Source: Halobacillus naozhouensis
GTDB lineage: Bacteria; Bacillota; Bacilli; Bacillales; Halobacillaceae
Assembly (NCBI RefSeq): GCF_029714185.1
Contig: NZ_CP121671.1
Span: 3,038,001 to 3,102,000 of the forward strand
DNA: 64,000 nucleotides
Direction: 5' to 3'
In this document: positions 41,177-49,283 of the stretch, piece by piece
Numbering within the stretch: the stretch's first letter is position 1
Layout: each line of letters starts with the position of its first letter
Made by a program: the position numbers and the translations under genes
The notes under the pieces: model-generated
The model's input: only the letters and a program-made list of their open reading frames with translations
Database searches by the model: none
What the model was told of the DNA's origin: nothing

Positions 41177-42214
41177 TTATATATACTTTGGTTTTAGACG
41201 TTGAATGCTTATATACAGTAAATAAGATACCAAGAATAAGTAAGGGGTGAAAAGTAGCCCCCAAAGTAAATTTTCCCTGATTACGCTGAAACCGGCATAA
41301 TCAACCAGTCGGTTTGTTATATCCATAACCGCTGTATGGATCACGTAAATTCCTACTGTATTTTTGCCAACTTTGTTAATGGTCGACTCTTTCCCTATAT
41401 GGGGCAGTCTCAGGATGAACATGAATAAAGATAACGATACGAAAATGGTTGAAATAAAATAATTCCCGCCGCTTCCACCAAGTTCGTGAGCCGTGATGTG
41501 TCTTTCAAGGAATTGCAGAACTGAAAGGCCTATAAACACCAGTCCCCATACCCATGGCTTCCATTGATGGGAGAACTTTATAAAGTAGGTCTGATACTTA
41601 CCAATTGTGCCACCAAGTGTTACATAAAAAACCCCAAAGAATGTTCCATCTCGAGATTCAAAGCTAAGATTATAAATTCCTGAGTACGATTGATCAAACA
41701 AACCAATGACATATAATATAAAGCTGATCACTAGTAACAGTCTGATTTTATCAAAATAGTAAAAAAGAGCAAAAATAATCATGGCCCAAATCGCCGCCGG
41801 TAAATACCAAAGGTGGTACTGCGTGTGGCCTGCTCCATAATAAAAAATATCCAACGTTAAAAAGGTGCTGATATATTCAATAATCGGTTCACTCGAGAAT
41901 CCCTTTTCAACGATCACTATGACTAAGTCATACATAAAGAAAAACAGGAACCAAGCAGCGTACAAATTAATTAAAGTAGAGATATACTTAGGAAAATAAT
42001 GTCCGCCCTTTCGTTCGACCTGGTTCACCACTAAATACCCGGCCACCATAAAGAAGAATGGTACTCCAAAGCGGGCAAATGTATCAATAAAGAAGTCAAT
42101 TCGCTCACCGTTGATTCCGAGGAAATCCACTTCCTTAAAGGAATGGGAATGAATATAAACAATAAAAAACATAGCGATAAATTTAATAAAATCGATGGTT
42201 GAAACTCGTTTCAT
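41177..42214 (-). CDS. Acyltransferase 3 family membrane protein
   Basis: 345 aa, about ten membrane helices, beginning with TIDFIKFIAMFFIVYIHSHSF, the histidine-bearing motif of acyltransferase_3 proteins that O-acetylate cell-surface polysaccharides or lipids. The middle FFFMVAGYLV also fits. Substrate unknown; single gene. Confidence 0.88.
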   Translation of the reverse strand: MKRVSTIDFIKFIAMFFIVYIHSHSFKEVDFLGINGERIDFFIDTFARFGVPFFFMVAGYLVVNQVERKGGHYFPKYISTLINLYAAWFLFFFMYDLVIVIVEKGFSSEPIIEYISTFLTLDIFYYGAGHTQYHLWYLPAAIWAMIIFALFYYFDKIRLLLVISFILYVIGLFDQSYSGIYNLSFESRDGTFFGVFYVTLGGTIGKYQTYFIKFSHQWKPWVWGLVFIGLSVLQFLERHITAHELGGSGGNYFISTIFVSLSLFMFILRLPHIGKESTINKVGKNTVGIYVIHTAVMDITNRLVDYAGFSVIRENLLWGLLFTPYLFLVSYLLYISIQRLKPKYI

Positions 42215-42308
42215 AACAAAAACCTCACTTTAAAAACGCTGCTAGTGAGATATCTATTCGTTCTCAATATTCTGTTGGTGAGCGGCGTAACGAAAATGAA
42301 ACAGAATT

Positions 42309-42340
42309 GAAAAACCCCTGATAGATGATCCTATCAGGGG
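42309..42340. terminator. Terminator of yitT-like gene
   Basis: CCCCTGATAG / CTATCAGGGG, A4 before it on the plus strand. Confidence 0.8.
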
Positions 42341-42345
42341 GAGTG

Positions 42346-43215
42346 TCATTTTCCAGTTTCATAAAGTTTTGATAGTGAGAAACCGCGGCCGAGGATTTCC
42401 GACGCATTGAGGAAAACAATAAACGAAGTGGGTTCCTTCTCTTGGAGAGCTTTTTTCAAATAGATAGCTTCCTCCTGTTCAACAACACACAGGATCATAG
42501 TTTTCTCTGTATTGGAATGACCTCCAACCGTCCTTATTTTTGTTAATCCGCGGTCAATTTCATTTTTAATAATCGACTGAATTAACTCTTCCTTCTCAGA
42601 TATAATGAGAACGAGCTTCGATGGTGATGTTTGCAACTGAACAAAGTCAATCACCTTACTCGTTACATATATTGACATCATTGCGAATAGGGCGAGCTCC
42701 AGATTAAATACAATAGCGGAAGTGATGACAACGAAACCATCCACAATTAACTGAGAAAATCCACTCGATAGTCCGGTGTACTTTTTCAAAGCCTGGGCAA
42801 TCATGGCTGTTCCACCTGTTGATCCTTTTCCTCGATAAACCGTACCCAGTCCGACACCTAACAGAATCCCGCCATAAATCGCGGCCAGCAGGGGATTATC
42901 AATTTTGAAGGGAATGTCAGCACTAAGCCATATGATAAAAGGTACAAATAATGTTCCTACTAACGTCTTTAAACTGAAATCCTTTCCAAGTAAAATAACC
43001 CCTAAAATAAACAATGGAATATTGATGGCCCATTGAACGTACGCTGGGTTGAACTTGTACAATTCATATAAGATGGTACTGATTCCAGACACACCGCCTG
43101 AAGCAAGCTTCGCCGGTAACAGGAACATATTATACGATAAGCCAACGAAAGCTGAACCGATAATAATATAACAATATTCAATGAATAGCTTTAATTGTGG
43201 TGAACGTTGTGTCAT
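42346..43215 (-). CDS. YitT-family membrane protein (DUF161/DUF2179)
   Basis: 289 aa: five membrane helices (15-190) with LPAKLASGGVSGISTILYE and GKGSTGGTAMIAQALKKYTG, then a cytosolic DUF2179 domain (GLTKIRTVGGHSNTEKTMILCVV). Function unknown, possibly ion or small-molecule transport. Single gene. Confidence 0.9.
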   Translation of the reverse strand: MTQRSPQLKLFIEYCYIIIGSAFVGLSYNMFLLPAKLASGGVSGISTILYELYKFNPAYVQWAINIPLFILGVILLGKDFSLKTLVGTLFVPFIIWLSADIPFKIDNPLLAAIYGGILLGVGLGTVYRGKGSTGGTAMIAQALKKYTGLSSGFSQLIVDGFVVITSAIVFNLELALFAMMSIYVTSKVIDFVQLQTSPSKLVLIISEKEELIQSIIKNEIDRGLTKIRTVGGHSNTEKTMILCVVEQEEAIYLKKALQEKEPTSFIVFLNASEILGRGFSLSKLYETGK

Positions 43216-43312
43216 CTTACCTCATCCTTTCTTCGACGAACTCCACTATTCTAACATAAAATTCGGTAAATCTCTTATCCCTGTTCTTGCCTTGAACGTC
43301 CGCCATTAATAC

Positions 43313-43570
43313 ACACTTCGCTTTCCGCGGGTGACCCGTGAGTCTCCTCGAACTTTTGTGCTACGGTGGCAAACTTTTGCACTGTTGATGCAGGAGTCTA
43401 CGCGTGTATCAACGGCTCCCAGCATTTGCTTAAATTCTCTTTGATAAACAACAGAAGTATGAGGATTAGCTTGCGCCAGCTAGGTGAAGGAGGGTTTTTT
43501 CGAATACGTAAGGGCTAGTACTGCGAGACTCCTTGTGGAAAAATGGGCAATCCGAGACCCCGGAGTGTGG
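43313..43570. repeat. Degenerate dispersed Bacillaceae intergenic repeat
   Basis: The gap 43216-43699 has no gene. CTTCGCTTTCCGCGGGTGAC followed by GAGTCTCCTCG (43317-43350) and CTGCGAGACTCCTTGTGG then CCGAGACCCCGGAGTG (43521-43567) resemble the two halves of a GC-rich element I know from intergenic regions of many Bacillaceae, here inverted relative to each other and about 170 bp apart. Recognition is from memory. Confidence 0.5.
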
Positions 43571-43625
43571 GTTTCACGAGCAAGCTAAGCTCGGGCAACA
43601 TAAACGAGGAAGTTCGATGTTGGCA

Positions 43626-43668
43626 CAAAAAAGCTTGTAGAGAAAAAAGAAGTTTCTCTACAAGCTGA
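43626..43668 (-). terminator. Terminator of histidine operon
   Basis: AGCTTGTAGAGAAA / TTTCTCTACAAGCT, 14 bp, then TTTTTTG on the minus strand. Confidence 0.92.
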
Positions 43669-43699
43669 ATCCATCTTTTTGGATGGCTCACAAAGGCGA

Positions 43700-45031
43700 T
43701 TATAATATCACTGCTGCAATGATTCCGAAGATGAATAGTGGAATATTGTAATGCAGAAAGGTTGGTACACATGTTTCCCAAATATGATGGTGCTTGCCGT
43801 CTGCATTCAAACCGGATGTTGGCCCGAGTGTACTGTCTGAAGCAGGGGACCCGGCATCACCTAACGCCCCTGCTGTACCGATTAAGGCAGCCGTAGCCAT
43901 TGGTGAGAATCCCGCTGCCATACAAATAGGTACATATAATGCAGCAATGACTGGGATCGTACCAAATGAGGAACCAATCCCCATGGTGATTAATAACCCT
44001 ACGAAAAGCATCACGATGGCAATCAATAAATGCGATCCATTCAGAAGTCCTTCCGTTTGATCGACAAGTGACTGCACTGAACCTGTTTCTTTTAAAATAG
44101 TGGCATAACCTGACGCAATCAGCATGACAAAGGCTATCATTCCCATCATTCCAATCCCATCCTGAACAACTTGCTCACCTTGATAAAATTTAACAACCCT
44201 GGTCACAAACATAACGATAATTCCTGCAAGTGCTCCAATTACGAGGGAATCTGTATAAAGCTGAAGACCCAGAGCTACTAAAATAGCGAGAATCGTCATC
44301 CAATGCTGTAATCCCCATGAAACCTCTTTTCGATGAAAGACGTCTTCCGGAATATTTTCATCATCAGCGATTTTCGGATCATCCTTCCCGTCCCGGCTAA
44401 CCCGATCCTTGCGATATGTAATAAGTAAGGCGATTAATAAACCAACAATCATGGCTGCTCCCGGGAACAGCATAGCCATGGTCACTTTGTTTAGAGCAAT
44501 TTTCATTCCATTTGCGGCCATTTCATCACGAATGATCCCTTGAAAGATCAAGCCGAACCCTGCAGGAATCATAATATAAGGAGCCTTCAAACCAAATGTC
44601 AACGCCGATGCCACAGCTCGTCTGTCCAGTTTTATCCGATCAAATAAAGAGAGCAAAGGCGGAATTAAGATCGGGATAAAGGCGATATGGACGGGAATGA
44701 CATTTTGAGAAAGACAAGCGAGCCCAGCGATCGTAAAAACGAGCATCAATTTTCGGTGTCCAATCACCTTGAGCATCTTGTTGACCAAAATGCTCGTGAT
44801 CCCTGACAGTCCAATCATGACCGCGAATATGCCCAGTAAAATGTAACTGAGTGCTGTATTCGACTGATTTCCCATACCTGAAACCACAACAGCTACCGAA
44901 TCCGATACACTCATCCCCGAGACCAGACCAGCTGTTATGGCTGCAATTAAGATGGCAAAAATAACATTGATCCGTACTAAGCTTAGAACTACCATAACGA
45001 TAACACTTATAATCACAGCATTTGTGAACAT
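43700..45031 (-). CDS. Na+/H+ antiporter-type permease, probable histidine transporter (YuiF-like)
   Basis: 443 aa, about twelve membrane segments, with the NhaC/YuiF-type segments PVHIAFIPILIPPLL, GTAGALGDAGSPASDSTLGPTSG and CVPTFLHYNIPLFIFG. YuiF-type proteins next to hutH are annotated as histidine carriers, and this gene starts 30 nt after the hutH stop with no terminator between. It therefore probably imports histidine with a cation. The hut terminator follows. Confidence 0.85.
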   Translation of the reverse strand: MFTNAVIISVIVMVVLSLVRINVIFAILIAAITAGLVSGMSVSDSVAVVVSGMGNQSNTALSYILLGIFAVMIGLSGITSILVNKMLKVIGHRKLMLVFTIAGLACLSQNVIPVHIAFIPILIPPLLSLFDRIKLDRRAVASALTFGLKAPYIMIPAGFGLIFQGIIRDEMAANGMKIALNKVTMAMLFPGAAMIVGLLIALLITYRKDRVSRDGKDDPKIADDENIPEDVFHRKEVSWGLQHWMTILAILVALGLQLYTDSLVIGALAGIIVMFVTRVVKFYQGEQVVQDGIGMMGMIAFVMLIASGYATILKETGSVQSLVDQTEGLLNGSHLLIAIVMLFVGLLITMGIGSSFGTIPVIAALYVPICMAAGFSPMATAALIGTAGALGDAGSPASDSTLGPTSGLNADGKHHHIWETCVPTFLHYNIPLFIFGIIAAVIL

Positions 45032-45061
45032 CTAATTCCCCCTCTGCATTTCGATTACATA

Positions 45062-46585
45062 TTAACTAGATATCGTCTTATGTTGGATCGTCCAATCATA
45101 TTGATCACGGCTCAACCATGTCGCAAGGGCTTCTATATCTTTTGAATACGCACGATCTTCGATTATGGTCGGAACCACCTTTCTTCCTCTGGCAAATAGA
45201 TTTTGAACAGAAATAGAAGCTAAGGAAGATCCGCGATACTCAAGGGCTTGCATCGCACAAATCATTTCAATGGAAACCACTTTTTGTGCATTGACAATGA
45301 TTTGATGGGCATGCCTCGCCCCAATCGTACCCATGCTAACATGGTCTTCCTGATTGGCAGATGACGGAATTGAGTCTACACTTGCCGGGTGAGCCAGTGT
45401 TTTATTTTCCGATACGAGCGACGCAGCAACATACTGCATTATCATGGCTCCTGATTGAAGACCTGGATCAGGGCTTAAGAATCCAGGCAGATCATTAAGC
45501 TGTGGGTTTACGAGCCGCTCCACACGTCGTTCAGAAATATTGGCTATTTCCGCTACAGCAATTTTTAGAAAATCCATTGCAAGGGCAATCGGCTGGCCAT
45601 GAAAATTCCCACCAGATACGATGGTTTTTCCATCATCAAAAATGAGTGGGTTGTCGGTGGCAGCATTCATTTCAATCTCCAGTTTTTCTTTCACATAGGC
45701 AAGACTTTGTCTCGAAGCCCCGTGAACTTGAGGAATGCAGCGAAGGGAATAGGCATCTTGCACGCGTTTTTCACCCTGGTGGGTGATAAGTTTGCTGTCA
45801 CTAGTAATCGCACGTATTCTTTCAGCTACTTCCATTTGTTCAGGATACCCGCGAGCCTCATGAATAGCTGGATGAAAGGCATCGATAATTCCTTGTAGTG
45901 ATTCCAACGTCATGGCAGCGATCCAGTCAATTTGGTCGATTAATCGTTCTGCGGCAAGATAATTGATCACTCCCATCGCCGTCATCGCCTGTGTGCCGTT
46001 AATAAGGGCGAGTCCTTCTTTTGCTTTTAAGGTCAATGGTTCATAGCCCAACAGGTGATAGACCTCTTTCGTGGATCTGATTTTACCACGATAGTGAACT
46101 TCTCCCTCTCCTACGAGCACCAGGGCCAGATGGGAAAGTGGAGCAAGATCTCCTGAAGCTCCGAGCGATCCTTGACTGGGAATGACAGGAAAAATATTCT
46201 CGTTGGCGAGATCACGCAAACGTTCCACCACACATGGTCGAACTCCAGAGAATCCTTTCAGTAGAGCATTCATCCTTAATACAATCATTGCTTTACTCAC
46301 TACATTGGGAAACGCTTCTCCTACCCCGCAGGCATGTGATCGAATCAAATGCAGTTGCAGCTCATCAACATCCTTATCCTTAATACGAACATCACTAAAC
46401 TTTCCGAAGCCCGTGTTAATTCCATATACGGTGTCCCCGCTTTCGACAATTCTCTCTACGGCTTCTCTGCTTTTCCGTACTTTTTCCATGCTATCTGGAT
46501 TAATGGCTACGAACTCATCGTCGTAAATAATGCCTTTCATTTGCTGTAGTGTTAAATCTGAACCATTTAGTTGAATCAATTTCAT
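45062..46585 (-). CDS. hutH: Histidine ammonia-lyase
   Basis: Converts L-histidine to urocanate and ammonia. 507 aa, normal length. The Ala-Ser-Gly that cyclises to the MIO cofactor is in GSLGASGDLAPLSHLAL near residue 140; GINTGFGKFSDV and SSANQEDHVSMG are also typical. ATG 46585 (MKLIQLNGSDLT) follows AAAGGAG. The longer frame runs through the attenuator and is not translated. hutU, hutI and hutG are not here. Confidence 0.97.
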   Translation of the reverse strand: MKLIQLNGSDLTLQQMKGIIYDDEFVAINPDSMEKVRKSREAVERIVESGDTVYGINTGFGKFSDVRIKDKDVDELQLHLIRSHACGVGEAFPNVVSKAMIVLRMNALLKGFSGVRPCVVERLRDLANENIFPVIPSQGSLGASGDLAPLSHLALVLVGEGEVHYRGKIRSTKEVYHLLGYEPLTLKAKEGLALINGTQAMTAMGVINYLAAERLIDQIDWIAAMTLESLQGIIDAFHPAIHEARGYPEQMEVAERIRAITSDSKLITHQGEKRVQDAYSLRCIPQVHGASRQSLAYVKEKLEIEMNAATDNPLIFDDGKTIVSGGNFHGQPIALAMDFLKIAVAEIANISERRVERLVNPQLNDLPGFLSPDPGLQSGAMIMQYVAASLVSENKTLAHPASVDSIPSSANQEDHVSMGTIGARHAHQIIVNAQKVVSIEMICAMQALEYRGSSLASISVQNLFARGRKVVPTIIEDRAYSKDIEALATWLSRDQYDWTIQHKTISS

Positions 46586-46600
46586 TACTCCTTTCAGTCT

Positions 46601-46663
46601 TAAAAAAAAGAGACGGCAATGGCATACGAAATACCATTGCCGCCTCCTCATAACTCATGACTA
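46601..46663 (-). promoter_or_regulatory. HutP-controlled attenuator between hutP and hutH
   Basis: On the minus strand TAG (46663-46661), GAG (46656-46654) and GAG (46649-46647) are each separated by exactly 4 nt. They lead into the terminator stem CGGCAATGG / CCATTGCCG (46642-46614) and T8. HutP is known to bind three NAG triplets with 4-nt spacers and open such a terminator when histidine and Mg2+ are present. Confidence 0.85.
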
Positions 46664-46673
46664 TAGGCAGCTG

Positions 46674-47114
46674 TTACCCTATGTGATTAATCCCTAGTCC
46701 GAATGTTTCATGCTCGAGACCTTTTACTGGTGCGCCAATTGTTCCGTAAAAAGCGACAGCCAGCCATTCTCCTTCATCCAATTGCTCATAGGGAGAGCCT
46801 CGGACAATCGCAAACCGTAAGCCTACTGTCCGCATCATATCTCCTGCGCCAAGTTGCCCGCGCATGACCCCTTCGAGCGCTTCTAAAATCGCGTGATACA
46901 AAGCATGTGTTTCTCGGTATAATTCATCAGAGATAATTTGACTGCGTTTCGCGGCTGTTTCTACCGCTGAAATCACCTTCTGCATATTCATCGAGCCTGC
47001 TCTTCCCTGACAGTACTCCACATCTTTCAGCTGTGAAGTAAATGGCTCTAACTCTGCTGGTGTTAAGGAAACGACCAGCATGGCTAACTTTCCAATCGGA
47101 ATCTTCTGCGTCAT
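46674..47114 (-). CDS. hutP: Hut operon antiterminator HutP
   Basis: 146 aa, the standard HutP length, with FAIVRGSPYEQLDEGEWLAVAFYGTIGAPVKGLEHETFGLGINHIG at the end (given here only as the family signature region, residues 100-146). It holds the His residues that bind Mg2+ and histidine. It is an RNA-binding hexamer that prevents termination upstream of hutH. AGGTGA precedes the ATG. Confidence 0.95.
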   Translation of the reverse strand: MTQKIPIGKLAMLVVSLTPAELEPFTSQLKDVEYCQGRAGSMNMQKVISAVETAAKRSQIISDELYRETHALYHAILEALEGVMRGQLGAGDMMRTVGLRFAIVRGSPYEQLDEGEWLAVAFYGTIGAPVKGLEHETFGLGINHIG

Positions 47115-47168
47115 TCACTTCACCTAATTCAACGTAAGAATCAACTACTAACTATTAGCTATTTAAAT

Positions 47169-47182
47169 TGTAAACGCTTTCT
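47169..47182. promoter_or_regulatory. cre site upstream of hutP
   Basis: TGTAAACGCTTTCT matches the CcpA consensus at 13 of 14 positions, 55 bp upstream of the hutP start. The hut operon of B. subtilis is also under catabolite repression. Confidence 0.65.
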
Positions 47183-47273
47183 AAATTATCTGTCAATAGT
47201 TATTTGGTAAATTTTATCATATTATCATGCTGATGAAGCAGCGTAATAAAGGAAAGCAAAGAAATCTGGATAA

Positions 47274-47322
47274 AACTACCACCTCAGGTCATCCAATTTA
47301 TGGATGACCTGAGGTGGTAGTT
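47274..47322. repeat. Palindromic repeat copy 13 (R13)
   Basis: The core 47279-47317 has perfect arms around ATTTA, extended by AACTA / TAGTT. It lies 3' of panF and is the last copy in the window. Confidence 0.93.
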
Positions 47323-47330
47323 ATTGTAAT

Positions 47331-48800
47331 TTATAAGTTTTTTTCGATTTTCTGTTGTGCTGCATATTCTTCCAAGGCCATATTTTTCGTCGCAAGACTG
47401 ACGAATACATAGGCGATAAACGATAAGGCAATCGGTAAAACGACGCTATGCATCCCAAATGGTGTTGGGAAGAATTGCTGAATCACAATATAGGAAATGA
47501 CTCCAACAGCCATTGAGGATAGTGCGCCATATTTATTACCCTTTTTCCAATATAACCCCATCACAACAGGCCAGATAAACGTTGCTTCCAACCCGCCAAA
47601 GGCAAACAGATTAAGCCATATCAGGAGATCTGGGGGATTTAAAGCCATTAAGAGCACGAGGACTCCCAGCAGTGATGTCACCCCTAAACTTAACGTTTTC
47701 ACTCTTTTGGGAGAAGCATCAGGCTTGATGTAATTGACATAAACATCCTTAACGACAGAGGAACTGACTAGAAGCAGTAATGAATCAACTGTTGACATTA
47801 TAGCTGCCATTGGTGCAGCTAAGACGACACCTGCCAGCCATGGAGGCAACACTTCTAAGGCAATCAACGGCATCACTTTATCGCCTACCTCAATCCCCGG
47901 CAGAATTGGTCTTGCGAATACTCCGATTAAATGCATATTCAACATAATAAATCCAACGACAATCGTTCCAATAATTAAGGCCCGATGCATGGCTTTCGAG
48001 CTTTTATAGGACATTGCCCGTACAGTAACTTGAGGCAGCCCGACTACTGCTACGCCTACAAGAATCCAGAAAGAAGAAACATAAGTAGGTGTCAAACTAC
48101 CTTCTGCTCCAAACGGTGTAATTAAATTTGGATTCTCTGCAGCTAATCCTTGTATAATATCAGGAATACCTCCACCCGCGATAATCGTAGCGACGAGAAG
48201 AATCAGTGTTCCTCCAAACATCACAACTCCTTGGACCGCATCTGTTAACGCCACCGCCCGGAAACCGCCGATCACCACATAAACGAGGACAGATAAGGCA
48301 AATATGAATAATGCCGTATGGTAAGGCAAACCTGTTAATGACTCGATTAATCGAGCACCGCCTACCCATTGAGCAGCCATCGCTGAGAATAGAAAAATAA
48401 TGATGCTGACTGCTGCGATCAGAACGACCCATTTACTTTGATAACGTCCCTTTAAATAATCAGTCAAAGTCACCGCGTTATATCTTCGTGACATGATAGC
48501 AAACTTTTTCCCTAAAATCATCAGTACAAAATAGCCGGTAACCACTTGGGACATGGCAAGCAAGACCCAGCCTAATCCTTCTGTATAAGCTACCCCGGGT
48601 CCTCCTATAAAACTACTTGCACTCCCATATGTAGCTGTCATGGTCATCGCTAAAATAAATCCACCCAACTCACGTCCACCCAGGAAGTATTCTTCTAAGA
48701 AGTCATGATTGGATTTCCTTAAGGATCCGCTAGCTATGAACCCAACTAGAAAAATCAGGATTAAAAAAATGATCAATGGTACAATCACAGCTTCATTCAT
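47331..48800 (-). CDS. panF: Sodium/pantothenate symporter
   Basis: 489 aa, about thirteen membrane helices, SSS family: FLEEYFLGGRELGGFILAMTMTATYGSASSFIGGPG near the N-terminus (family hallmark region, residues 35-70), AQWVGGARLIE and SSSVVKDVY. The preceding YhdT gene, overlapping by 4 nt, is the usual partner of PanF and supports pantothenate as substrate. Repeat R13 provides the only terminator. Confidence 0.9.
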   Translation of the reverse strand: MNEAVIVPLIIFLILIFLVGFIASGSLRKSNHDFLEEYFLGGRELGGFILAMTMTATYGSASSFIGGPGVAYTEGLGWVLLAMSQVVTGYFVLMILGKKFAIMSRRYNAVTLTDYLKGRYQSKWVVLIAAVSIIIFLFSAMAAQWVGGARLIESLTGLPYHTALFIFALSVLVYVVIGGFRAVALTDAVQGVVMFGGTLILLVATIIAGGGIPDIIQGLAAENPNLITPFGAEGSLTPTYVSSFWILVGVAVVGLPQVTVRAMSYKSSKAMHRALIIGTIVVGFIMLNMHLIGVFARPILPGIEVGDKVMPLIALEVLPPWLAGVVLAAPMAAIMSTVDSLLLLVSSSVVKDVYVNYIKPDASPKRVKTLSLGVTSLLGVLVLLMALNPPDLLIWLNLFAFGGLEATFIWPVVMGLYWKKGNKYGALSSMAVGVISYIVIQQFFPTPFGMHSVVLPIALSFIAYVFVSLATKNMALEEYAAQQKIEKNL

Positions 48801-49081
48801 GACTCATTTCCTCTGTCTTTCTCTTCTTCAAATGGTACGTCCACGAAAAAGAATTTTACAACTACTATTACGAGAGCCACGATAAGTATGAATCCTACTA
48901 CACAACTATAAAAAAACCACGCTGGCAATCCTAGTACAAAATGATAGTTTTCCGGGGATTTGCTGCCTAGTCCGTACGCAAAACCATACCACCAAACAAA
49001 GTTAATCACTGCTAACGCAATACCAATTAAAGCCTCGCGATTTGCTATGGTAAAACGATAGTCTTTATTCTTTCCAGACAT
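48797..49081 (-). CDS. yhdT: YhdT-family small membrane protein (DUF997)
   Basis: 94 aa, two membrane segments with VINFVWWYGFAYGLG and LGLPAWFFYSCVVGFI, the DUF997 pattern. Overlaps panF by ATGA. Presumed PanF accessory subunit. GAGGATGAG precedes the ATG. Confidence 0.9.
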   Translation of the reverse strand: MSGKNKDYRFTIANREALIGIALAVINFVWWYGFAYGLGSKSPENYHFVLGLPAWFFYSCVVGFILIVALVIVVVKFFFVDVPFEEEKDRGNES

Positions 49082-49283
49082 GTCTCATCCTCCATACCGA
49101 TATGTTTACCTTAGTGTACCAGATTTGTTTGCCCTCTCAACAAGGAAACTGTTTATTCTACAATTTTTTACTGCTGTCGAAACCCTGTGCCCCAATCGTG
49201 TTATTCACCTATACAAGACGAATGCATACATTACATTATAAAGTGAGATCAGGATTGAATAATGGATTCAAAGGAGTGTTAAA

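Noticed and set aside
43515..43781. 88-codon ORF over the intergenic repeat and permease end
   Set aside because: Built from non-coding repeat, terminator and an antisense frame.
1234..47322. CRISPR array
   Set aside because: The repeats are palindromic, separated by whole genes at irregular kilobase distances, with no spacers and no cas genes.
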